Below are positions 47,803 through 58,619 of a stretch of DNA of 64,000 nucleotides, piece after piece. Made by a program: the position numbers and the translations under genes. Source of the DNA: Tomocerus qinae (Eukaryota > Arthropoda > Collembola > Entomobryomorpha > Tomoceridae); assembly GCA_020055645.1 (NCBI GenBank), contig CM034546.1:39804001-39868000 (forward strand). The letters are read 5' to 3'. The number at the start of each line of letters is the position of its first letter. Position 1 is the first letter of the stretch. Below the pieces are notes generated by a model. That model was not told the DNA's origin. It saw only the letters and a list, made by a program, of their open reading frames with translations, and searched no databases.

Positions 47803-49108
47803 ATGATTTCTAAATACATGTTTTTATCAATACTATGTGTTTTGAATTTGTTTACAAAATTTGGAACAATTCCATTCGAATGGGATCCCAAATCTCAAGT
47901 TATATTACTCAGTCGAAAAAAATGGAAATTTGTTACATGGGCTATTGGAGCTGGATTGAATTTTGTTGTTTTGCTCTACTTATTGACATTGGCTGTTCGC
48001 TTTGCAATTGATGGAACATTAATAAAATACCCAGACGCTATGTTGATGTTATCTTGTTTCATCACCTTCTTACTTCTCTCTGTGGTCTCAAATTTTACTC
48101 TTGCCCGGAGTAAACTAAAAGTAACTGCCCTAGCAAATACCGTATTTCGTCTGGATGAGAAATTTACAAGTAAGTCATTTAAAATACTTACGTATCTAAG
48201 AAGTAAGGTAAAAAATGTTCCTTTTGTATCGAGACACTTTTACTTTAAGCTATCATCGATTTGATTTGGAAAATAATATTAAAGAGATGTAATAAAAGTT
48301 ACATAATTTTTGTCTTCCTTCAGAAATTGAAAAGACAATTGGCGTATGGAAGGAAAGTAATAAACGTCCATCGATAATAGAAATCCTCATGTTGCTCATC
48401 ATACCCATGGAGTTACTACTTTGTTTGTTAGCCTCCTTATATACCGCTCTTAGACTGACATACGCTAAAGATTTCATTCCAACTGTACTAGCATCAAGTA
48501 ACCCAAAAGAAACGTCGACATTACTAGAGCAAATAATGCGACAACTGCTAAATGGGTCAGTCACTTTATATCTCCTAGTAGCTGGTTTCGGTCCAGTTAG
48601 CCTTTACCTCGTTTATGGCTGTTTTTACATTCAATTCGCTAAATACTGGACAAAAAGTCTGTCCAAGCAAAAAAACATTTCCCAAAGCATTAAAATGGTT
48701 ATTCAGTTGAAGATACATAACAAAGTACTCAATCAACATATTTTCATCGTTGTCCCAGCCCTTATTGTCGTAGCAATGAGCTTTAGCATTGTTAGTATTT
48801 GTGGAACTATTAAACTAAGAGGAATCATGGAAATGCCAATCTACCTCTACATGCCGATTACATTCACCATTCTAATGATCTTAGAAATTATGCTACTACA
48901 ACAAGGAGCTCTGATGCATTCCTATTCGAGTGAATTCATCAAGAAGCTGAAATGTCATAAAAGTAAAGGAATAAGACGAATAGCTCGAGGACTTCAACCA
49001 ATATATCTCCAAGCAGGGCCTTTTGGATACATTGATCGTCTTTACATTCTCACCTTCATAACGTTCCTGACAGACAAAACGTGTAGCCTACTCATGTCTC
49101 TACCCTAG
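47803..49108 (+). CDS. GR-like seven-pass chemoreceptor G
   Basis: The most divergent family member in the window. Exon 1 is 47803-48169 (367 nt), intron 48170-48323 (GTAAGT, CTTCAG; 154 bp), exon 2 48324-49108 (785 nt); 383 aa, ending SLLMSLP. The start MISKYMFLSILCVLN was chosen because it gives exactly the family exon length; an upstream in-frame extension lacks an ATG. Conserved blocks: LSRKKWKFVTWAIGA, LDEKFT at the splice, LEQIMRQLLNGS, QQGALMHSYSSEFIKKL, ARGLQPIYLQAGPFGYID. Seven hydrophobic segments are present and no damage was seen. AATAAA follows at 49324. Confidence 0.87.
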
Positions 49109-51182
49109 GCGGAGAAAAGGTGGCGAATAGTAGTTTAAAAAATGGTACAAATGCAGCAGACACTTATATTTATAATCTGACGCTAAAGCTAAAGGTCATA
49201 AAATTGTAATCCAGAACTCATATGCAGTGTGCACTGTGCAGTGCATATACAATTAGAGCATAATATATGATCAGTAAAAACGTCTAGGCTCTCTATATAT
49301 ATTGATTTTCATTAGTGGTAGAGAATAAAACTTAATATGTGTCTATAATATTAATAGGCATCTATTTCCCGAAACTGAAATGGAAAGAATTACAAAGCAG
49401 TGAAATCCTTTTGTTTTGTTCATGAAGTATGGGCCATGAAACATGAGACTTCGCCTATGTAAGAAAGAGTCGAATTAGGTGGAATGTTTTTTGTACGAAA
49501 GATTGATGCTCTGTAAATTGCAATGGTAATGATTGGCCAATTGGTTTTAGAAATTCATAATCATAGTATTCTACTTCCTCAATTATTTTCACTCTACTCT
49601 AGGTATTCGCAGCTAAAGCAAATACAATTTTTAATGTATTAGTTGATTTTATATTTATGTAGTCCAGTTCTTTTTGTGTGATATTGGTTCGTGTATGTTC
49701 TTAGGGAAAAATAATACACCTTGCCCGACTTTATGTTTTAAATATTTCCCATCACTCAGTAGTGGTATGGTGCCAATTGTAGATAGAAACTTATCTTGCC
49801 TGTCGGCTGTCTTGGGTACTTTTACATTGTCTATTTGGTGTTATTAGAATATTTATGACGAAATGGTTCTGGTATTTCCACATAATATGTATCGCTTAAG
49901 GATAAGGAATACAAGGATAGTTATGTGATAGTTAAAACAAATGTGCACAACTACACAGAGCTTTTATCTATAATTAAAAATGATTAGTTCTATACTGACA
50001 AAACGTCTTGGCATATATCTCACTTATTTATTTTCCTTCTCACGGTATAATATGTGAAATAAATTAACTAAATTACATTGCTACCGACTTTCATTGGACA
50101 GTTCTTTTAGTTTAGGAAAAACATTAGGGAAATTAGGAATTACACAGGAAATTGTGTTATTAGGTAGGAATGCTTTATCCAATATTTTTTCTTCGTATCT
50201 ATTAAAAACAATGTTATTTTGTAAACAGAATTTATTATATTTATCTACTAATGGAATTTGCTTGTAAGTACGAAATCTTGTTTATGCCGCATATTACTAT
50301 TTTAAATTTATTATTTACTTCGATATCAGTGTGGAAATTTAATTAATCAAATCACACATATTAATAAACCTGTGTGAAGTTTATCTACAACTTAGTTCCT
50401 TCTTCTTAGTCAAGTTGGTTTTTCAGTAAGTGAGTTTAACCAGAAAATCATTTTATTTACAAATACCTAATAGTGCAAGTAGATTATATTTAAATGCGCT
50501 AAAGGAAAAACATATTTTAATATGCATTTTATTTGAATCTGTAGCTGCTAATCATATTTTACTTTCACACAGGCTGTAATTAAATAATGCACAACTACAA
50601 CTATCTAACCAAATTACTCTACATTATCAATTTTCTTAGTGTAATAACCATTAAGATTATAATGAGAATCTATTTTCTTCTTATAAAAGCACACTAGAAT
50701 TCTGAAAGATTATGAATACTATAAAGACATGCATTATATACACTGGCAATCATTACACTCCCAACTCTGCTGTAACGAAATGTTGACGAACTTGTAAAAT
50801 CGATCAAGTAACTCGGAAACATAAATCAAATAATTAAATGGTCTTACAAAAATATTTTGGTATCAGCGGACATAAACTTTTATGTACGTTTGTCGCTTTT
50901 ATATGATAACATCTACCCATCTATCATCTTATAAAGTGAAATATTATTATAACGACGTATCAGCAAGTACTATGTAAGTAATGTACATTTTACCATTTTT
51001 TGAATTTAAGTTCATATTATAGCAACTGCTTTTGATTTTGCTGGATATTTTGATTTAGCTATCTAGCTAATTGACTAAAGGTTTTATTAATTATGGAATA
51101 ATTCTTACAAACTATTGTTTAGAGTATCTACCATTTTCTACAGCTTGTGTAACACGCAAAGAAAATCAAGGAAGTCCTTGAA
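49109..51182. other. Intergenic, nothing recognised
   Basis: AT-rich sequence without a convincing ORF or strong repeat between receptor G and the desaturase gene. The desaturase promoter should lie near its right end; no clear TATA box was assigned. Confidence 0.6.
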
Positions 51183-53731
51183 ATGGATTCAAATGTGAAA
51201 AACACTCCTCAACAATCACTACAATCTAGTTTCCACCTTCTCAAAAAGAACAGTATAAAGAGAGGCGAGATTTTTCCCAGCATACTCGATTGGTTCGAAG
51301 GTAAATTGCATGGACCCTTAAAAATATACTGCAATTAATTCTCTTTAATCTCTATATTTTGTTTTTACATAAATCATGTCATTTAAGTCAAACGAAAGGA
51401 TGACGCCGTAGGGAATTACTGGCGAGTTCATGATAAGCTCTACAACTTGGACACTTTTATATCTAATCATCCAGGAGGCCCTGAGTGGATAGAAGCAACA
51501 AAGGGTACTGACATCACTGAAGCATTTGAATCTTCTCATGTGGTTAACAGCAATTATGTAGAACAAATGCTTGCAAAATTTTACGTTGAAGATGCGACTC
51601 ACCCGAGGAACTCTCCTTATACTTTCAAAGATGACGGATTTTATAAGACTCTCAAAAGAAATACGGAACCCATCCTAAAGGTAGTAATACAAGGTTAAAA
51701 GGCATATATTAAGCATGTTTCTAGTCTTGTTTCCGTGCCCACTAAAATGTCCATTAACGATATTGACTAATAACCTCTATTTAGTTAATTTGGACATGTT
51801 TTACTTTCCAGTATTGTAATCTCCCTGTTTTCCAATTAGAAAGAAATTGTGATAAATTCATTACAATTACAAAACAGGAATATTATTTTCTTTGTTTCAA
51901 AGTTATAAACAAAAGTTTAAATTATCTTTATTTCTGTCGAAATTGACGATATAAAATTATTTGCAGGCCGTAGGTACTGGCCCAACGAAAAGCTGTCTAA
52001 TGATGCAAGATGGATTGTTCCTGACATTTACAATTTTAGCTTGTATGGGAATATATTCTGACGTATTTCTACTTCAATTGGCTGCTGGAATTGTTTTGGG
52101 ATTGTGTACAAATGGATCTCATAACTTTCTACACCTGAAGGATACATGGAGAAGATTTTATATGGATTTAACTCCGCTATCTTCTCACGAGTGGCGATTA
52201 AGTCACGCTCTCAGTCATCATCTTTTTCCAAATACTGTTTTGGTAAGGCGATTAGATTTCACCTGATACATAAATGATAAATTCCAACCCATGATCATCA
52301 GCCAGGTTAAAATGTCCCCTCGTAAAAAATAAAGGTGAAATGGCTTCAGTGGAAAATTGGAACTAAATCAATCCCTCGTAATATTTGAGTCTCAGACGAA
52401 ATAAGTAATTGCGCTTTATTGTGGTAATAAGTCACAATATAAATTTTTGATAGTAGTGCACAATACAACAATTTTAGATATTTCATGCGGATCTTCACAA
52501 AAAAAAATTCTAATTTTTACAGGATTTTGAAATTCAACAAGGAGAGCCAATGTTAGAATTTCTACCCAGTCGTCCTCGGAATACGGTCATAGCCTGCATT
52601 TCAATGCTTACAGCCCATTTCATGTTGGCATCGTACTCGCTTCTGATCGCTTTGGTAAGATTAAGAGCCATCTACCGAGGGAAACAAAAAATTCGCCCTG
52701 AGAATTTCTTAGTCTTTATCGAGCTAACGATTGTAATTGCCATTGCTCCGTCGTTTTGGGTTAGTACCAATTACCCAACTACTATATTATGTTCTTATTA
52801 CACTAGTAATCACAGGAAATTACAAAAGTAGATTCAGGTATTAATTAAAACTTATAACATTACTCTGGATGTTCTTCCAATGGTATTCCTTCCCGGTTGC
52901 ATTTATAATATTATGGCATGTACCTCTGAGATGCAAATTTTTTTTGTTGCAATGCCAATGATTTATTTGATAACACGCCATGTATTAAGTGTGGGGGGTA
53001 CACTTGCACTTTTACAAGTTTTTTGTCAAATTTATGATACCAGTTACCATTGGTCTAATTTAAAAACTAATTCAGAGATGTGCTAATGAAATATAATATT
53101 ATTTGCACTTTGCACTCCTTTGCATTATTTTTATAGGTTGGGTTGAAAGCTGCAATGCTTATGACGTTGGTTTCTTCTTATGTTATATCTATCAATATTT
53201 TCAACACTCACCACCATCCCACTTCTTTTCATGATGGAGATGAAGCCAGAATTGACCCAGACTTCGGGTACATTAAAATTATAATTTTATGCTTCTGTCA
53301 TTTGGTCATTTCAGTAATTCGTTAATGACCATTTTATACTTACTTTACGCAGCTCAAAATTTGTTTAATTGATGACATGGTAGCTATTAGATATTATAAG
53401 AAAATAATACAGTGAATCTTTAAATCAACGCCTAATGTTATCTGATTACAGATTGTGTCAACTTGATACCACCAAATGTAAGAGCGATTGGTATCATCAG
53501 TCCACTTTTGCAATATTGGCTACCTTCGGAGACCATCCTATGCATCATCTATTTCCAACGGTTGATGTCTCCAAGCACAAATACATAAAACCCATAGTTT
53601 TGGAGAATTTGAAAGAATTCGGAGAAATTTATCCTGAAATGGAAGAAATGGAAATACTTAAAGGTTCTCACTTACAGATGGCCAGGACCAAAATCCATAA
53701 AACGGAGGTCTATAAATCCAGGAATTATTGA
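51183..53731 (+). CDS. Cytochrome b5-fused fatty-acid desaturase-type protein, seven exons
   Basis: A membrane oxygenase of the cytochrome-b5-related family, related to front-end desaturases and expected in the endoplasmic reticulum. Exons by phase and GT-AG sites: 51183-51300, 51388-51680, 51967-52242, 52523-52759, 52838-52981, 53137-53267, 53452-53731; 1479 nt, 492 aa. A cytochrome b5 domain spans about residues 47-125, with haem ligands in HPGG (His67) and His90. Desaturase histidine boxes: HNFLH (189-193), HALSHH (217-222), HHH at 381-383, and HPMHH (428-432). Membrane segments lie between. The start is the first Met of exon 1. The exon 5 donor (GTATTA at 52982) is the weakest call; one at 52991 keeps the same phase. 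In several family members the exact substrate is unknown, so none is claimed here. Confidence 0.85.
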
Positions 53732-55601
53732 CATGGATTATGAATTTTTAGGTAATATAAATAATTTCCGCGAGTCGAAGTATAATTGTAAAAATGATAA
53801 ATTATAACCATATTGGTCGACATGTCCAGTTGTCCAGCAATTGCTAGTTTGTGTTAACATGGTTAGTTTGGTTAGGTTAGGTTACCAAATCAGGGATTTT
53901 GCGAGTTTGGTTAGCCAGGCAGAAAACTTTGGATTTTAAAATTAAAATTTCTTTAATATCGTTGATTTCGGGGAATAGGGGTAGACATTTTAGTCATTCT
54001 GACAACTCAAAGATGGTTTTTGTAGATTATTTCATTTATATTTCTTCTTCGTTTAAACTTGAAGTATTATGCCAGTATTTTGCAGAATCGTACATTTTTG
54101 ATTTTTCTTCGTACAGAGATTGTGAATTCAACCTTTAAAACAGAATGTATTAGAATTAGTACTAACCATAAACTATGCAGTATACCATCAACCATGGACA
54201 ATATTTTCTGAGCACGGAAGACTCGGTGTTCCCTTTTATGATAAGCCTATTGTAATGCACCACTGACACGACATGATTCATTGTTTTTTAATGAATTGAG
54301 GAAAGGCGAAAGCGGAAAGCAAATACTATGTAAAGTACATTAAATTATAGTACCAATGAAATCGAGATTCAAATCATAAATAACTTCATCACATACTTCA
54401 TCTCTATCTCACCTTTAGGACCCACAAAAGGCGAAGTCTTGAAGCTTCAGTGAAATCACCGATGGGGACACTGGTCATGTCTGAATAATATTTCTCTAAA
54501 GAATAAAACATGTTACGGTTAATTAATAAATGCTTTTTTATGCAACGACTCACCAAATACGAAATACGATACTTTACATGTTGAACATTCCATTGGAAAA
54601 CATTAAATTAATTGTTTATTATTTATTTGTCATATCAACATCACCTTGATTAGATCTATGCTGATAGGTTCTCAATTCCAAACCAGAAATTTTCAAAGCT
54701 TATCATCAACTAGAAAACCATGTCCTTATACTAACTGAAATTAAACAAAAAATATATTTCACTTTATATTCGTGTAAATAATCACACTACTTGACTTTCA
54801 GTGCACACTAAATGAAAAAAACGACTACTTTAATTACATACTAACTTAGAAACGGTTTGACAAATCCACAGCCTGTGTTCATTGTTGGAAATTTTCAGAG
54901 ATTTATTCAAATTAATCAAATTCTTTTTTATCTTCTGCTTTGTCTCCATCTCAGGTAATAATTGAGTCCTTCTGATTGGCCTTAATCTAATATCTATTGA
55001 GATGCTTTTACTTGTCTTTGAGGGTTTCCCTAAATATCTCAACAATTTGTGGTATATTGGCCGGTCTTTTTCAGCTCCATTATTAAGTGGTGTGCAACAC
55101 CGCTTTATAGGAATGCCTGATCTGTCTGTCTGTCCGTTAGCACGATAACTCAAAAACGGTTTGAGATAATCAACTTAAACTTACTGTACGTGATGTAGGG
55201 ATGAAAAGCGAGGTCGAGTTGGAAAATGGACAAAATCGGCCTGTGGGCGTGGTCCAAAAATTAAAAATTGGTGTAACTTTAGTTATCGACATTGTAGAAC
55301 GTTATGAGATAGCTCGTTCGAAAAGTTTATTCGTTAGGCCATGTCAAGTTCAAGTCACACGTGTCAAAAGGTCAAAGGCTGTTGAAAAAATTCACTATAA
55401 ACGTCCTGTTAAGTCAGATAATCAGTTAAAACTTTCCATGCGATTTCACACCACTTTTCTACATCTATTTGGACATGGTTTATTAGATGTCAGATATAGA
55501 TTAGATATAGAAAATTGCTAAACAGAAAATAAGTTCAATTTAATTGATTCTATAATTTTCAAGCAATTTTTCTTCAATTACAGCTTTTCAGTTGAGTAAT
55601 C
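53732..55601. other. Intergenic, nothing coding
   Basis: No gene recognised. 55115-55165 (CTGTCTGTCTGTCCGTTAGC, AACTCAAAAACGGTTTGAG) resembles motifs common in dispersed arthropod repeats and recalls the GGAC/AGAC stretch at 35848. The 106-codon ORF at 55201 has no recognisable domain. Confidence 0.55.
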
Positions 55602-55821
55602 ATGGCTGGCCCTTCTCTTGTAATGTCTTTTTGGAAATCAGCCGCTGGCCAACAAAACATTTGACCTCAACACAATAAGTTGATATATGTACACTGTATC
55701 CGAATCCACTCCCATCAAATATTAGCTCACCAATAATACCCTGTTAAGGGGGTAATAAACATTTAATAAAATCCGAATTTTCACAATTTAATCCGAAAAT
55801 TCGGATTTTATTAAATGTTTA

Positions 55822-56518
55822 TAAGGGGGAGGCAAAGTGGTTAATTGACAGAGTCTCTTAGCTCTGTGTACCGCTGTGCAAAAAGTAGCTGGTTCAGATC
55901 GACCTGTATGGGTTCAAATCTACCTAATGTGCTCCCTGCATGAAGTTCCTCCTCTACCAAGCAATGCTTCAATAACATCGAGGTAACTTGGGGTACAAAT
56001 CCTGGGAATAAATGGAGGTGAGTATGGCCTGTAGTGTATCTTAGTGATTACCGGCATGTATTGTCATGACTGTGCTATGGCCTGCTCATCTATCTATCTT
56101 AGGTCAGTACTTATCAGTTTGGTGTCCTAAAGTTGATATGGCTGGGTGGATAGTCAATATGTGTATTTCCTAAAGGAGCATGGTCGAAATTAGATTACGC
56201 AATGGATGCATCTGACTGTCACACGGTATCAACATAGCCAAACAAAAGCCCCAATAAAGAAAAGTATAATAGCTTCGTATAACTACTCTTCTGGACTGTC
56301 ATAGTGTGAGTCGACACTCCTGTGTGCTTGGTCGGTGTAACTGATACCTAAAACGTAAATGTTAGGTTCGACTTGTCGCTTCTGATTTGGGTGTGGGATA
56401 GGGTCGGCTCACATGGGGTGGCAGAAGAGCAGTTAAATGAGAGTCAAAATAAAAATAACGGGGGCTGTTCTGTGTTCTGCCTGAGAAAAACTAAAGAGCT
56501 CTACTTTACTTTACTTTT
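55822..56518 (+). mobile_element. tRNA-derived SINE, plus strand, 15-bp target duplication
   Basis: Flanked by TTTATTAAATGTTTA at 55807-55821 and 56519-56533. The head GGGGGAGGCAAAGTGGTTAA has the look of a tRNA box A. GGTTCAAATCTACC at 55913 fits box B, with a second B-like GGTTCAGATCGACC just before it. It ends in CTTTACTTTACTTTTTT. Pol III transcription and LINE-assisted insertion are inferred from this structure. Confidence 0.85.
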
Positions 56519-56698
56519 TTTATTAAATGTTTACTACTAGCTCATGCGGGTATTATTGGTGAGCTAATATTTGGTGGGAGTGGATTCGGATACGGTGTAC
56601 ATAATAATATATCCACTTGTTGTGTTGAGGTCGGATAAAGGTTTTGTTGGCCAGCGGGTGATTTCTAAAAGGACATTACAAGAGAAGGGCCAGCCATG

Positions 56699-57261
56699 TG
56701 TGTGTGTTAGGTGGAGAGCACGGCTACTACTACTGATTAGTAGAGCTATGCTACCGCTCAAGCCACGAGGGCTTACTTGCAGTGACTCCCGGAACAACTT
56801 TACTAAGTGTACAGACTTACACGAAGAGACTTAGTGAAGAGTACTGAACCATGAGACGGAACGACTCAACACTGTCCCGCAACTCGATCTGGTGAGCAGG
56901 CAGAGAGGGACCGGGACATGTAAGCCGACCGCCAAAGACCCCAAGCAAATAACTTATGGCAGTCTACTTCAATCCACCTTATCACCTCATGTGCATCCCA
57001 TTGTCCAGACTTGTGCTAGGTAGAACTCGTAGCACGTATACAGACCAACAGAACAATCCATACACTACAGACAGGGCATTGATAGATAATCATATTGTCA
57101 CTAAGATAGGCAAATCAATGCTAATAACGAATATACGGCAATGGCAGCTTCTCCCAGCTCCAGATTATCTAACTTATAGACCTGAGGCGCTCCAGAGATT
57201 CGAACTCTAGACCTCAGTCTGAGAAGCGGCTGTTTAGATCACTAGAGAGACCTGTACGCCC
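56699..57261 (-). mobile_element. tRNA-derived SINE, minus strand, 14-bp target duplication
   Basis: Flanked by AAGGGCCAGCCATG at 56685-56698 and 57262-57275. Read on the minus strand it begins GGGCGTACAGGTCTCTCTAG, carries a box A-like TAGTGATCTAAACAGC and a strong box B GAGTTCGAATCTCTGG (near 57200), and ends in an AC-repeat tail. The body differs from the plus-strand SINE, so it is a separate family. The 87-codon ORF partly inside it is not a gene. Confidence 0.88.
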
Positions 57262-57277
57262 AAGGGCCAGCCATGGT

Positions 57278-57549
57278 TGAGTTTAAGGATAATGAGGACG
57301 TAAAATACCATAATAGCCGCTGCCGATTTCTGGTAACAAGCACGTATCTGGCTGGGATTAGGAGGCCAAAGCGCTATCTAAATCTGAACAAATGTTATAA
57401 GTTGCTGCCTGTAAAAGACCAAATATCGCAAATAATAGCTTTTAGTGCAAATATTTTCAGTACCTGTTGCGCCCCCTCTTAACCCAATTTCTGGATACGT
57501 GTCTGGCTAAAGGTATCATTGATGAAACGTCCACATTATAATTTTATAT
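57278..57549. other. Flank between palindromic element and LINE
   Basis: No gene. Contains GTTGCGCCCCCTCTTAACCC and GGATACGTGTCTGG, which echo the small palindromic insertion at 45370-45558 and may be a remnant of a relative. Confidence 0.4.
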
Positions 57550-57702
57550 ATTATCCTTCCGGTTCCCGCGCTGCGTTTGATTTGTCAACATGCAGTAAAT
57601 CTAAGCTCTACAAAATTTCACAAAATTTTTCTCAAAATTAACAAGTATTAACTGTTCATTACTAGTAAATACCGCAAAATACTCATCCTCAAAAGTTACG
57701 CT

Positions 57703-58587
57703 ATGCCAATATCAAAAAACAACAACGGAAACACATTAAAAAGACCAAGAAATAAAAAACTGAAAATGTCAACGCAAAACGCAGGGAACCAAAGCACACA
57801 ACAGCCGTCAATTAACAGTTTTTTCGAAACCGAGTGGCAGACTATCTCTACGGATGACGGCACCAACACTACAGACATCCAATCCCAGACGGACAATTCG
57901 GAAGTTAAAAAAATGTTCGAAAAAATATTGGAAAACCAGCAGAAAACCGACAACAAAATCACCACTTTAATGGAAAGATTGAAAACACAAGAAATTGTAA
58001 ACACAGAAACCAAAAATCAAATCACATCACTGAAGAAAAGAGTTACGTGGCTAGAAGAAAAAAACCTGAGACTTGAATCCGAATTGAAGCTTAAAAACGT
58101 CATAATAACCGGAATCCCTGATAAAACAGACGAAACAGTTACTGAACTATATGCCAAAGTCGATAAATTGCTTCCCATAATCGACATGCCATTCCTTCAA
58201 TTAGATACAGCCCACAGACTGCCAAGTAGAAATTCTAACACAAACCCCCGTCCTATCCTCGTCAGATGCAAAACTGTCAACGACCGAAACGCGATATTAT
58301 CTAATAGAGGAAAACTACGATCAGCTGAAATCACCAAAAATGTCTACATAAACGAGGATCTCCCAATGCCAATTCGAATCAGAAACAGTGTACTACGGAA
58401 AGCAAAAAGAGAAGCGGATAGCAGAGGCCAACAATGCCAAATAAACTACAAAAATAATTTTATCGAAATCGATGGAAAAAACTACACCGCAGTTGAAGGA
58501 AAATTAGTGTCGACAAACGACCAACACAAAACTTTGCAATCATTTCAAAATACAGCGGCCACCGTAAGTCCAAATCTCACCCAATAG
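57703..58587 (+). CDS. LINE ORF1 nucleic-acid-binding protein
   Basis: 294 aa, intact. The N-terminal 70 residues are basic and then Gln/Thr-rich. Residues about 68-140 are a charged heptad region (EKILENQQKT, TSLKKRVTWLEEKNLRLESE), a likely coiled coil for trimerisation. Residues about 143-235 (NVIITGIPDKTDETV, LDTAHRLPSRN, RPILVRCKTVNDRNAIL) fit the RRM-like core of L1-type ORF1 proteins. The role would be to bind element RNA in a ribonucleoprotein. The start is the first ATG after the leader, and the stop lies just before the start of the ORF2 region. Codon use is richer in C than surrounding DNA. Confidence 0.85.
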   Translation: MPISKNNNGNTLKRPRNKKLKMSTQNAGNQSTQQPSINSFFETEWQTISTDDGTNTTDIQSQTDNSEVKKMFEKILENQQKTDNKITTLMERLKTQEIVNTETKNQITSLKKRVTWLEEKNLRLESELKLKNVIITGIPDKTDETVTELYAKVDKLLPIIDMPFLQLDTAHRLPSRNSNTNPRPILVRCKTVNDRNAILSNRGKLRSAEITKNVYINEDLPMPIRIRNSVLRKAKREADSRGQQCQINYKNNFIEIDGKNYTAVEGKLVSTNDQHKTLQSFQNTAATVSPNLTQ

Positions 58588-58619
58588 GAAGTTGCCCGTC
58601 GCCCAATACCTGTAAATAA

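Larger units (their letters stand above)
55602..57277. mobile_element. Palindromic element split by two SINEs
   Basis: The left arm 55602-55781 (CATGGCTGGCCCTTCTCTTG, GCTCACCAATAATACC, TAAACATTTAATAAAATCCG) is mirrored by the right arm in pieces: 55796-55821, 56534-56698 and the few bases after 57275. Taking out the two SINEs leaves a continuous palindrome of roughly 410 bp with its centre near 55789. The two arms differ at scattered positions. The nature of the element is unknown; no target duplication was fixed for it. Confidence 0.8.

Noticed and set aside
53866..53882. Interstitial telomere (GGTTAGGTTAGGTTA)
   Set aside because: Only three short units here and two near 43250; such runs are common in arthropod DNA and no longer tract is present.
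55201..55521. 106-codon ORF as a protein gene
   Set aside because: No domain, no promoter or splice context, and it lies in repeat-rich intergenic DNA.
55746..55829. 66-bp hairpin with AAGGGGG target duplication
   Set aside because: The second AAGGGGG belongs to the head of the SINE; the hairpin is the centre of the larger palindrome.
55913..55926. Genuine tRNA gene
   Set aside because: A box B-like motif is present but no acceptor stem or cloverleaf follows; target duplications mark a SINE.
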